From NCBI GenBank assembly GCA_038210595.1, contig JBBQWN010000032.1, positions 1 through 25,830 of the forward strand: DNA of 25,830 nt. The letters are read 5' to 3'. Under the pieces are notes generated by a model, which was not told where the DNA came from, did not search any database, and saw nothing but the letters and a program-made list of their open reading frames with translations. Every line of letters begins with the position of its first letter. Position 1 is the stretch's first letter. This document shows positions 15,052-22,359 of the stretch, piece after piece. Source of the DNA: Glacieibacterium sp038210595. Lineage in GTDB: Bacteria > Pseudomonadota > Alphaproteobacteria > Sphingomonadales > Sphingomonadaceae. A program made the position numbers and the translations under genes.

Positions 15052-15473
15052 GCCGCGGCGAACCGCTCCGCCACGGCGATCATCGCCAGCGCCGCCTTGG
15101 CTGCCTCGCCGCCCTTGTCCTTTTCGGTGCGGCGCGCCCGGACCCAGGCCTGTTCCTCATTCTCGGTCGTCAGGATGCCGTTGCCGATGGCGAGGCCGTC
15201 CAGCGTCAGCGCCATGATCCCGCGCGCGCTTTCGCCCGCGACGATCTCGAAATGATAGGTCTCGCCGCGGATGACGGTGCCGAGCGCGACGAACCCGTCA
15301 TACTGGCCGGTCTCGCTGGCGCGCGCGATCGCGGCCGGGATTTCCAGCGCGCCGGGTACCGCGATCACCTCGTGCGTCGCGCCCGCGGCGTCCAGCGCAT
15401 GGGTCGCGCCGTGCAGCAGCGCGTCGGCGAGGCCCTCGTAGAAGCGCGCCTCGACGATCAGGAGATGGGTCAT
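15048..15473 (-). CDS. ribH: 6,7-dimethyl-8-ribityllumazine synthase
   Basis: A 141-residue lumazine synthase that condenses 3,4-dihydroxy-2-butanone-4-phosphate with the ribitylamino-pyrimidine, the penultimate riboflavin step. Signature segments are IVEARFYEGLADALLHGA, VPGALEIPAAI, YDGFVALGTVIRGETYHFEIVAGESARGI, and IGNGILTTENEEQAWVRA. Its ATG start overlaps the stop of the ribB fusion gene (ATGA), so both riboflavin enzymes are made in step. Length fits the short alphaproteobacterial type. In related genomes nusB follows directly; here the gap is filled by the NRPS-like pair. Confidence 0.95.
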   Translation of the reverse strand: MTHLLIVEARFYEGLADALLHGATHALDAAGATHEVIAVPGALEIPAAIARASETGQYDGFVALGTVIRGETYHFEIVAGESARGIMALTLDGLAIGNGILTTENEEQAWVRARRTEKDKGGEAAKAALAMIAVAERFAAA

Positions 15474-16741
15474 GCGCTGATCCTCTGTTCGCCGACGACC
15501 GACAGGCCATAGCCCTCCAGCCCGACGATGTTGCGGTGGGCGTTGGTCAGCAGCACCATGTCGCTGACCCCCAGGTCGACGAGGATCTGCGCGCCGATGC
15601 CATAGTCGCGCAGTTCGAAGGGCTCGCCCTTGCCCTTGGCGGTCATCTGCTGCGAAATCGCGTCGGGGCGGGCGTCGCGGATGATGACGACGATGCCGGC
15701 GCCCGCCTCGCCGATAATCTCCATGGCGCGCTGCAGCTGCCCGGCGCGGCCGCCGGCCTCCCCGAACAGGTCGGCGAACAGGCTCATCGCGTGGACGCGG
15801 ACGAGCGTCGGCTTGGACGGATCGACGCGGCCCTTCTGCAGCACCACGTGCTCGGCATATTCGGCCTTGTTGACATAGGTCTTGGCGGTCCACTGCCCGC
15901 CGTGGACGCTGTCCATCGGCACCTCGGCGACGCACTGCACCAGGTGGTCGTGGCGCAGGCGATAGGCGATCAGGTCGCGGATCGTGCCGATGCGCAGGCC
16001 GTGGACGGCGGCGAACTCCAGCAGGTCGGGCAGGCGCGCCATCTCGCCGTCGTCCTTCATGATCTCGCAGATCACCCCCGAGGGGTTGAGACCCGCCAGC
16101 CGCGCCACGTCGACCGCGGCCTCCGTATGCCCGGCGCGGACCAGCACGCCGCCGTCGCGTGCGACCAGCGGGAACACGTGTCCTGGGGAGACGATGTGGC
16201 CGGCGTCCTTGCCGGCGTCGATGGCGACGGCGATGGTGCGTGCGCGGTCGGCGGCGCTGATGCCGGTGGTGACGCCGTCCTTCGCCTCGATCGACACGGT
16301 GAAGGCGGTGGCGTGGCGCGTGCCGTTATGCTGGGCCATCAACGGCAGGCCGAGCGATTTCACCCGCTCGCTGGCGAGGCTGAGGCAGATCAGGCCACGG
16401 CCATAGCGCGCCATGAAGTTGATCGCGTCCGGCGTCGCCATCTGCGCCGGAATGACCAGGTCGCCCTCGTTCTCGCGGTCCTCGTCGTCGACCAGGATGA
16501 ACATGCGGCCGTTGCGGGCCTCGTCGATGATCTCCTCCGGCGTCGCCATCACCTTCGCCGGGTGCCTGCCGCTGAGGTAGGATTCGAGCTTGCGCAGCGT
16601 ATCGGCGGTGGGGTTCCAGTCCGGCTCGTCGAGGCTGCGCAGCGAATTGGCATGCAGCCCGGCGGCGCGGGCGAGGCCGGAGCGGGTGGTGCCGCCGTCG
16701 GCCACGAGACTGCGGACTCGGTCGATCAGGATGGTAGACAT
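15470..16741 (-). CDS. ribB: HTH - DHBP synthase - degenerate GTP cyclohydrolase II fusion
   Basis: A 423-residue three-part protein. Residues 1-60 look like an Xre-type helix-turn-helix: TRSGLARAAGLHANSLRSL followed by DWNPTADTLRKLESYL. Residues 65-260 are a complete 3,4-dihydroxy-2-butanone-4-phosphate synthase with DDEDRENEGD (85-94), the TAFTVSIEAKDGVTTGISAADRA block and GGVLVRAGHTEAAVD. Residues 265-423 have the GTP cyclohydrolase II fold (LVRVHAMSLFADLFG, ELRDYGIGAQIL, NIVGLEGYGL). The zinc cysteines of CLTGD and RCDCG are replaced by Ser/Gly/Ala and the RQEGRGIGL motif is gone, so this part should be inactive (RibX-like). The start is ATG 16741 with AGGAAG upstream. A palindrome covers its promoter. 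Confidence 0.9.
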   Translation of the reverse strand: MSTILIDRVRSLVADGGTTRSGLARAAGLHANSLRSLDEPDWNPTADTLRKLESYLSGRHPAKVMATPEEIIDEARNGRMFILVDDEDRENEGDLVIPAQMATPDAINFMARYGRGLICLSLASERVKSLGLPLMAQHNGTRHATAFTVSIEAKDGVTTGISAADRARTIAVAIDAGKDAGHIVSPGHVFPLVARDGGVLVRAGHTEAAVDVARLAGLNPSGVICEIMKDDGEMARLPDLLEFAAVHGLRIGTIRDLIAYRLRHDHLVQCVAEVPMDSVHGGQWTAKTYVNKAEYAEHVVLQKGRVDPSKPTLVRVHAMSLFADLFGEAGGRAGQLQRAMEIIGEAGAGIVVIIRDARPDAISQQMTAKGKGEPFELRDYGIGAQILVDLGVSDMVLLTNAHRNIVGLEGYGLSVVGEQRISA

Positions 16742-16752
16742 CGGCGCTTCCT

Positions 16753-16794
16753 ACACTTTGATGTGAGGAAAGCTAACTCGTCACATCAAAATGT
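16753..16794 (-). promoter_or_regulatory. Candidate operator palindrome upstream of the ribB fusion
   Basis: TTTGATGTGA (16757-16766) and TCACATCAAA (16781-16790) are perfect reverse complements 14 bp apart. Beyond one mismatch the match continues for three more bases on each side (ACA / TGT). The arms flank the probable -10, and the gene starts 12 bp from the inner end of the extended left arm. The AT content stands out from the GC-rich surroundings. A likely ligand is the HTH domain encoded by the downstream gene itself; that is inference. Confidence 0.65.
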
Positions 16795-16797
16795 CAA
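16770..16797 (-). promoter_or_regulatory. Candidate promoter of the ribB fusion gene
   Basis: On the minus strand a perfect -35 TTGACA (16792-16797) is followed after 16 bp by TAGCTT (16770-16775), a three-of-six -10. The -35 overlaps the ribE stop codon, so ribB-ribH and what follows can be transcribed independently of ribD-ribE. Confidence 0.5.
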
Positions 16798-17399
16798 GCG
16801 GCGGCCGCCTCGCGCATCCGGCCGAGATAGCGCGCCAGCACGTCGATCTCGACGTTGACCGCGTCGCCCGGCTGCATCAGCTCGCCCAGCGTCGTCCACG
16901 CCGCGGTATGGGGGATGATATTGACCCCGAACTCGACGCCGTCGCCGACGTCGGCCACCGCATTGACGGTCAGCGACACGCCGTCGATGGTGATCGAGCC
17001 CTTGGCGGCGATGAACCCGGCCAGCGGCCGTGGCGCGACGAACGTCAGGCGAGTCGAGTCGCCCTCGCGCGCCGTCGCCACCAGCCGCGCCACCGCGTCG
17101 ACATGGCCGGTGACGATATGGCCACCCAGCTCGTCGCCGACCTTCAGCGCGCGCTCGAGGTTGAGGCGCTTGCCCGGCGTCCAGCGGTCGGCGGACTTAG
17201 ATTTTGTCTCGGCGGAGACGTCGACGGCGAACCAGTCCGCGCCCTTGTCGACGACGGTCAGGCAGACGCCCGAGCAGGCGATCGACGCACCCAGCGCTAC
17301 GCCCGCCAGGTCATAGGCGGTGCGGATGCGCAGCCGCAGGTCGCCGCGCGCCTCCGCCTCGATGACGGTGCCGATGTCGGTGATGATGCCGGTGAACAT
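16794..17399 (-). CDS. ribE: Riboflavin synthase (alpha chain type)
   Basis: A 201-residue riboflavin synthase that dismutates two lumazine molecules to riboflavin. The two internally repeated lumazine-binding domains are clear: MFTGIITDIGTV with GASIACSGVCLTVVD in the first half, and GGHIVTGHVDAVARL with AKGSITIDGVSLTVNAV in the second. The N-terminal MFTGII is invariant in the family and fixes the start at ATG 17399. It begins 9 bp after the ribD stop, so the two form one transcript. The C-terminus (YLGRMREAAAA) is normal. Confidence 0.96.
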   Translation of the reverse strand: MFTGIITDIGTVIEAEARGDLRLRIRTAYDLAGVALGASIACSGVCLTVVDKGADWFAVDVSAETKSKSADRWTPGKRLNLERALKVGDELGGHIVTGHVDAVARLVATAREGDSTRLTFVAPRPLAGFIAAKGSITIDGVSLTVNAVADVGDGVEFGVNIIPHTAAWTTLGELMQPGDAVNVEIDVLARYLGRMREAAAA

Positions 17400-17408
17400 T
17401 GCCCTTCG

Positions 17409-18368
17409 CTACCGCGTGCGCTCGTACACCTCAAGCCGATCCGCCCCGAGCGCGCGGCTGGCGCTCTGCCGCCAGCGGCCATGCGCCGCGGCGAGGTCGG
17501 TCAGGCCGATGTCGCCGATCCGCCTGCCGCCGCCGATGACGACGGGCGCGCGGTAAAGGAGCAGCCGGTCGATCCGGTCGGCGGCGAGCAAACTCGTCGC
17601 CACCCCCGCGCCGCCCTCGACCAACACGCCGAGCACGTCCGCCATCGCATCGACCTCGGCAAAGTCGCGCAGGTGCAGCCAGCCGTCCGGCGCCGCGCCG
17701 CCCAGCACCGCACGGCGGGGGGACCGCTCTTCCAGCCCCGGCAGCCGCACGTCGAGGCCCGGCGCGTCCGCGGCCACTGTGCCACGCCCGACGACGATGA
17801 GGTCGGCCCTTGCGCGCTCCAGATGCCCGTGCGCCCGCGCCTCCGGGCCGGTGATCCACTGGCTGGTGCCATCGGCCAGCGCGACGCAGCCGTCGAGCGA
17901 CAGCGCCAGCTTCAGCGTCACGAACGGCTGCCCTCGTTGCTGGCGGCTGAAGAACCCCGCCGCGACGCTGCGCGCCTCCGCCTCGCGCACGCCGGTCACG
18001 ACGTCGGCTCCCGCCGTCCGCAGCCGCTCCGCCCCCTGCCCCGCGGTGCGCGGATCGGGGTCGAGCACTGCGATCACCACCCGCGCGACGCCCGCCGCCG
18101 CCAGCAGATCGGCGCACGCCGGGCCGCGCGGCGACACGTGCGCGCACGGTTCAAGCGTCACATAGGCAGTCGCGCCGCGCGCCTCGACGCCGTCCAGCGC
18201 CATCGCCTCGGCGTGCGGCCGCCCGCCCGCCTGCGTCCAGCCGCGCCCGATGACGCGACGGTCGCGCACCAGCACGCAGCCGACGCTGGGGTTGACGCCG
18301 GTCAGCCCGACGCCCCGCGCCGCCAGCGCCAGCGCCGCACCCATCCAGCGGTGATCGTCGTCGTTCAT
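17409..18368 (-). CDS. ribD: Bifunctional riboflavin deaminase-reductase
   Basis: A 319-residue RibD that carries out the deamination and the side-chain reduction of the early riboflavin pathway. The N-terminal deaminase has the zinc ligands HAE (52-54) and PCAH...C (Cys75 and Cys85). The C-terminal reductase starts near residue 145 (PFVTLKLALSLDGCVA) and includes SQWITGPEARAHGHLERARADLIVVGRGT and the end APVVIGGG. The reductase half is rather short but complete. The start is ATG 18368 (MNDDDHRWM), 23 bp after the tonB stop. nrdR, often upstream of ribD in this class, is absent. Confidence 0.95.
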   Translation of the reverse strand: MNDDDHRWMGAALALAARGVGLTGVNPSVGCVLVRDRRVIGRGWTQAGGRPHAEAMALDGVEARGATAYVTLEPCAHVSPRGPACADLLAAAGVARVVIAVLDPDPRTAGQGAERLRTAGADVVTGVREAEARSVAAGFFSRQQRGQPFVTLKLALSLDGCVALADGTSQWITGPEARAHGHLERARADLIVVGRGTVAADAPGLDVRLPGLEERSPRRAVLGGAAPDGWLHLRDFAEVDAMADVLGVLVEGGAGVATSLLAADRIDRLLLYRAPVVIGGGRRIGDIGLTDLAAAHGRWRQSASRALGADRLEVYERTR

Positions 18369-18391
18369 CCGCCCCCTTTAGGGCGAATCGA

Positions 18392-19039
18392 TCAGCCCTG
18401 TCTCAGCCGGAACGTCACCGGCAGCTCGCGCTCGGCCTCGACCGCGACACCGTCATTCAACGCGGGGACGAAGCGCCATTTGGTCAGCGCGCGTTCGATC
18501 GCCGCCGCATCGAGCCGCGCGAAGCCGCTCGACTTCACTACCGTCGCGCGCACTACGCGCCCGTCGACGCCGACGACGACGCGGACGAGCACCGTGCCCT
18601 CCTCGCCGAGCCGCTGCGACGCGCTCGGATAGATCGGCTGGAATTGGCTGCGGTAGCGCGCGTCGATGCTGGCGCTGCGGGTCGCACCGGCCGGCGGCTG
18701 CGGCTCGATCCTGAAATCCGTGACCGTGTCGACCGGCCCGGGCCCCGGCCCGGCGTCGCGGGTCGTCGCGGTCAGGCTAGTATCCGCCTTGGGCGGCTCG
18801 GCGATATCGATGACCGGCGCGATGATCAGCGGATCGATACGCTGCTGATGCGTCACCGGCTCGATGCGGCGCGCCGGCGGCGGCTTCGGCGCGTCGTGGT
18901 TGACGATGGCGATCGGCGGCGGCGGCGCGGGCGGCACCGCGATGCGGACGCCGGCGAGTGCGACGGCGATCAGCCCGGCGTGGACGGCGATGGTGACGGC
19001 AATGCCGGCAGGACTGCGCGGCGTATTGGCATAAGACAT
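18392..19039 (-). CDS. tonB: TonB-family energy transducer
   Basis: A 215-residue TonB protein that links the proton motive force at the inner membrane to outer-membrane receptors. It has one N-terminal membrane anchor (about residues 12-35, GIAVTIAVHAGLIAVALAGVRIAV), a proline-rich stretch (PPAPPPP, PKPPPARR) and a C-terminal TonB domain with the conserved YPSASQRLGEEGTVLVRVVVGVDGRV and ALTKWRFVPA. The start is ATG 19039 with a strong GAGGAGGG site; a GTG at 19054 lies within that site and is rejected. No exbB/exbD is adjacent. It lies only 23 bp upstream of ribD, so it may be cotranscribed with the riboflavin genes. Confidence 0.9.
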   Translation of the reverse strand: MSYANTPRSPAGIAVTIAVHAGLIAVALAGVRIAVPPAPPPPIAIVNHDAPKPPPARRIEPVTHQQRIDPLIIAPVIDIAEPPKADTSLTATTRDAGPGPGPVDTVTDFRIEPQPPAGATRSASIDARYRSQFQPIYPSASQRLGEEGTVLVRVVVGVDGRVVRATVVKSSGFARLDAAAIERALTKWRFVPALNDGVAVEAERELPVTFRLRQG

Positions 19040-19048
19040 GGCGACCCT

Positions 19049-19062
19049 CCTCACGGGTGAGG
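19049..19062. repeat. Short palindrome at the tonB ribosome-binding site
   Basis: CCTCACGGGTGAGG is two perfect six-base arms around GG, directly next to and partly overlapping the GAGGAGG ribosome-binding site of tonB. It could bind a regulator or form a hairpin that limits tonB translation; nothing more can be said from sequence. Confidence 0.3.
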
Positions 19063-19118
19063 CGCCTTCGCCGGACTTCCGCCGTGTCGACGACGCGGGT
19101 GCGAGCCTATCACATCCC

Positions 19119-19135
19119 GCCGTTAATAAAACGGC
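19119..19135 (-). terminator. Weak hairpin after the small membrane protein gene
   Basis: GCCGTT and AACGGC form a six-base stem with a five-base loop, 3 bp after the stop at 19139. No U-run follows the stem on the minus strand, so it may be only a processing or attenuation site. Confidence 0.3.
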
Positions 19136-19138
19136 AGC

Positions 19139-19480
19139 CTAGTTGACCCTCTCGTGCGGCGCCGCGGTGACATAGCGGTCGTATTCGGCCTGCGCCAGCT
19201 TGCGCTTCTCGGGCGGCAGCGAGGCAATATAGGCCTTCGATGCGGCGAGCTTGGCGGCCAGCGTCGCTTCGTCCTTCGCGCGCGCCGCGAGCGCATCGTC
19301 GCGGCTGCGGTTCGCGGCCCAGCTGTCGACATAGATGATGTGCGGTGGCGGCGACGGCACCTTGGTGATCGCCTGGACATAGAAGCCCGCCGCGATGACC
19401 ACCGTCGCGAGCACGGACAGGCTGGCGACGATCAACCGGGTGCGGCGCGCCTCGGCAACGCTGGGCTTCAGGAACGACAT
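19139..19480 (-). CDS. Small single-pass membrane protein, function unknown
   Basis: A 113-residue protein not recognised as a named family. Residues 1-15 are basic (RRTRL), one hydrophobic helix spans about 16-38 (LIVASLSVLATVVIAAGFYVQAI), and the rest is soluble, probably periplasmic and helical: it contains a conserved-looking PPPHIIYVDSWAANRSRDDALAARAKDEAT and LPPEKRKLAQAEYDRYV. The start is ATG 19480, only 3 bp after the gltX stop, so it belongs to the ubiE-ubiB-gltX transcript. Coding bias is normal for the window. The frames overlapping it on the plus strand are shadows. Confidence 0.7.
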   Translation of the reverse strand: MSFLKPSVAEARRTRLIVASLSVLATVVIAAGFYVQAITKVPSPPPHIIYVDSWAANRSRDDALAARAKDEATLAAKLAASKAYIASLPPEKRKLAQAEYDRYVTAAPHERVN

Positions 19481-19483
19481 GGT

Positions 19484-20818
19484 TCAGCCGACATAAGTCG
19501 CCGCCGCAAGCCGTGCCAGTGCCGTTTCGCGCCCGATCAGCGGCAGCAGCGCCGCCATCTCCGGCCCGTGGTCGCGCCCCGTCAGCGCCTGGCGCAGCGG
19601 CTGGAACAGCGGCTTGCCCTTGCGGCCGCTCGCCGCCTTCACCGCGGCCGTCCAGGCATGCCAGACGTCGCCCTCGAACGGCATCGCCGCCAGCACCTCG
19701 CGCGCCTCCGCCACGAACGCGCGGTCCTCCGCCGCCACCGTGCCGCCCGCGCCGCCCGACAGGATCGCCCACCAGTCGGCCGCTTCCGCCACCGTGGCGA
19801 GATTGCCGCGCACTGCCTCCCACGCCTCTGCGGTCATGCCGGCGGGCAGCCGCGCGCGGACCGCGTCGAAGGGCAGCCGATGGACGGTGCGGGCGTTGAG
19901 CAGCGCCAGCTCGTGCGGGTCGAAGCGCGCCGTCGCCCGGCCGAAATGCCCGAGGTCGAACCCCGCGACCAGCGCGTCGAGGCTCGCCACCGGCTCGACC
20001 GGCTGGCTGGTCCCCAGCCGCGCCAGCAGCGCCGCGACCGCCTCCGGCTCGATGCCCTGTGCCCGCCACTGATCGACGCCTTCCGACCCCAGCCGCTTCG
20101 ACAGCGCCGCGTCCGCCCCCGTCAGCAGCGCGAGATGTGCCAGCCGCGGCGGCGGGCTCCCGAGCGCCTCAAACATCTGCAGCTGGACGCCCGAATTGGT
20201 GACATGGTCCTCGCCGCGGATGATCAGCGTGATGCCCAGCTCGATGTCGTCGACCACCGACGGCAGCATGTACAGCCACGTCCCGTCGGCGCGGCGCACC
20301 ACCGGATCGCTGAGCGACGCCGGATCGACCCGGCAGCCGCCGCGCACCGCGTCGTCCCAGACAATCGGTGCGGCAGTGTCGAGCCGGAACCGCCAGTGCG
20401 GCTGAACCCCCGCCTCGGCAAAGCGCGCATGGTCGGCGTCGGTCAGCGTGCAGGCGGCGCGGTCATAGACCGGCGGCTTGCCCGCCGCCGCCTGCACCTT
20501 GCGCTTCACCTCCAGCTCGGTCGCCGTCTCATAGGCGCGGTAGGCGCGGCCCTGCGCGGCGAGCCTGTCCAGCGCCGCCTCGTACAGCGCGAACCGCTCC
20601 GACTGCCGCACCATCCGATCGGGGGTCAGGCCGAGCCAGCCGAGATCGTCGCGGATCGCGTCCACGAACCGCTCCTCGCTTCGCGCCGCGTCGGTATCGT
20701 CGATGCGCAGCACGAACTGCCCGCCCGCGGCGCGCGCCGCCAGCCAGTTGACCAGCGCGGTGCGGACATTCCCGGCATGAATGCGCCCGGTTGGCGACGG
20801 CGCAAAGCGGGTGATCAC
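19484..20818 (-). CDS. gltX: Glutamate-tRNA ligase
   Basis: A 444-residue class I aminoacyl-tRNA synthetase charging tRNA-Glu. The HIGH-type motif is in TRFAPSPTGRIHAGNVRTAL (HAGN, 14-17), GEDHVTNS(G) lies at 202-210, and the KMSKS-type loop reads ALSKRLGS (238-245). An anticodon-binding C-terminal part of about 170 residues is present, so this is not the truncated GluQ-RS. Alphaproteobacteria often have two GltX paralogues, and this resembles the shorter one. The start is GTG 20818, overlapping the ubiB stop (GTGA) and giving the family N-terminus; the open frame to 21856 is a shadow of ubiB. Confidence 0.9.
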   Translation of the reverse strand: MITRFAPSPTGRIHAGNVRTALVNWLAARAAGGQFVLRIDDTDAARSEERFVDAIRDDLGWLGLTPDRMVRQSERFALYEAALDRLAAQGRAYRAYETATELEVKRKVQAAAGKPPVYDRAACTLTDADHARFAEAGVQPHWRFRLDTAAPIVWDDAVRGGCRVDPASLSDPVVRRADGTWLYMLPSVVDDIELGITLIIRGEDHVTNSGVQLQMFEALGSPPPRLAHLALLTGADAALSKRLGSEGVDQWRAQGIEPEAVAALLARLGTSQPVEPVASLDALVAGFDLGHFGRATARFDPHELALLNARTVHRLPFDAVRARLPAGMTAEAWEAVRGNLATVAEAADWWAILSGGAGGTVAAEDRAFVAEAREVLAAMPFEGDVWHAWTAAVKAASGRKGKPLFQPLRQALTGRDHGPEMAALLPLIGRETALARLAAATYVG

Positions 20819-22359
20819 AGCGCCAGGCCGACCGCGACACCCAGGGCCAGCACAACCGCCCCAGCGACGACAAGTCTCCACTGCCCCGTAACCCGCGCCC
20901 GCACCCGCAACTCGGGCACCTCGTCCTCGAACCGTGCGCTGTCCGGGGCCGCGCCCTCGACCGGCACCTTGTCGAGCAGCTGGCGGAACACGCGCGGCAG
21001 CTCGCGCAGCGCCCGCAGGTTGCGCGTCAGGCTGTCCGCCAGCCGCGCCTCCGGCCCCAGCTCGTCGCGCATCCAGCCCTTCACGAACGGCTCGGCGACC
21101 TGCCACATGTTGACCTGGGGATCGAGCGTCAGCGCGACGCCCTCCACCATCACCATGGTCTTCTGGAGCAGCAGCAGGTGCGGCTGCACCGCCATGTCGA
21201 AGCTGCGGGTGATCGCGAACAGTCCGTCGAGCAGCCCGGAGATCGAGATATCGCGCGCCGCCAGCCCGCGGATCGGCTCGCCGACCGCCCTGAGCGCGGT
21301 GGCGAACTCCCCGACGTCGTGGTGCGCGGGTACATAGCCCGCCTCGAAGTGGATTTCCGCGACCCGCCGGTAGTCGCCGGTCAGCAAGCCGTAGAGGATC
21401 TCCGCAAGGTACATGCGCGCGCGCCGGTCGAGGCGGCCCATGATGCCGAAATCGACCACCCCGATGCGTCCGTCCGCCAGCACGAACAAATTGCCCTGGT
21501 GCATGTCGGCGTGGAAGAACCCTTCCGCGATCGCCTGCCGCAGGAAGCTGTTGACCAGCACCTGGGCCAGCGCGGCACGGTCCAGCCCCAGCGCCTCGAC
21601 GCCTGCGAGGTCCGACATCTTTACCCCGTCGATCCAGTCGAGCGTCAGCACGCGGCGCGTCGTGCGCGCCCAATCGACGGCGGGCACCAGGAACCCCGGC
21701 TCGGCCTGCATCGCGGCCGCCAGTTCCGACGCGCTTGCGGCCTCGCGGCGCAGGTCGAGCTCGGCCAGACTCCACGACTTGAAGCTGGCGATGGTGGCGC
21801 GGGGCCGCAGCCGGGCCGCCTCGCCGCCCAGCTTCTCGACGCGGGCGGCGGCCCATTCATAGGTCTCGATGGCCTCGCCGATAGCGCGCTCGATGCCCGG
21901 GCGCAGCACCTTGACCGCGACCTTGCGGCCGTCGGTGGTGACGGCGCGGTGGACCTGCGCGACCGACGCGGCACCGACCGGCACCGGCTCGATGCTGGCA
22001 AAATGCCTGCTCCACGGCCCGCCATAGGCCTCGACCAGCACCGCCTCGATGGTCGCGAACGGAACCGGGGGCAGCGCGTCCTGCAACCGCGCCAGGTCGC
22101 GCGCCGCGTCCAGCCCGATCAGGTCGGGCCGCGTCGCCAGCGCCTGCCCCAGCTTGATCGCCGCCGGGCCGATCTTTTCCAGCGCCTCGGCATAGCGGGG
22201 AACGCGCGGTGCAAAGCTGCCGAGCCGCGCCGCCCACGCCAGCCGCCGTAGCCCGGCGGGCACGTTGGCGTCGCCCTCCAGTCCGCGCAGCGCGCCATGC
22301 GCACCCAGCGTCCGCCCCCAGCGCGCCAGCCGCAGGACGTGCGTCAGCGCGGCGGTCAC
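20815..22359 (-). CDS. ubiB: UbiB, ubiquinone biosynthesis kinase-like protein
   Basis: A 514-residue atypical protein-kinase-like (ABC1/COQ8) ATPase needed for ubiquinone synthesis and anchored at the inner membrane. Motifs are KLGQ (69-72, the KxGQ motif), the Ala-rich nucleotide loop VGAASVAQVHRA, VAVKVLRPG, the catalytic FHADMHQGNL and VDFGIMG. The C-terminus has a hydrophobic hairpin segment (VVAGAVVLALGVAVGLAL). The start is GTG 22359, overlapping the ubiE stop (GTGA), as expected for a coupled pair of ubiquinone genes. The ubiJ gene often found between ubiE and ubiB in gammaproteobacteria is absent. Confidence 0.94.
   Translation of the reverse strand: MTAALTHVLRLARWGRTLGAHGALRGLEGDANVPAGLRRLAWAARLGSFAPRVPRYAEALEKIGPAAIKLGQALATRPDLIGLDAARDLARLQDALPPVPFATIEAVLVEAYGGPWSRHFASIEPVPVGAASVAQVHRAVTTDGRKVAVKVLRPGIERAIGEAIETYEWAAARVEKLGGEAARLRPRATIASFKSWSLAELDLRREAASASELAAAMQAEPGFLVPAVDWARTTRRVLTLDWIDGVKMSDLAGVEALGLDRAALAQVLVNSFLRQAIAEGFFHADMHQGNLFVLADGRIGVVDFGIMGRLDRRARMYLAEILYGLLTGDYRRVAEIHFEAGYVPAHHDVGEFATALRAVGEPIRGLAARDISISGLLDGLFAITRSFDMAVQPHLLLLQKTMVMVEGVALTLDPQVNMWQVAEPFVKGWMRDELGPEARLADSLTRNLRALRELPRVFRQLLDKVPVEGAAPDSARFEDEVPELRVRARVTGQWRLVVAGAVVLALGVAVGLAL

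Noticed and set aside
16742..16793. FMN riboswitch upstream of the ribB gene
   Set aside because: Only 52 bp are available, dominated by one palindrome and a promoter; an FMN aptamer needs well over 100 bases. The ribD upstream gap is 23 bp, so none fits there either.
16791..18632. 613-codon open frame on the plus strand
   Set aside because: It runs antisense through ribE, ribD and part of tonB; its composition is typical of a GC-rich shadow frame, with Arg/Ala/His-rich text and no recognisable domain.
19040..19054. GTG start of tonB at 19054
   Set aside because: This codon lies within the strong GAGGAGGG ribosome-binding site of the ATG at 19039.
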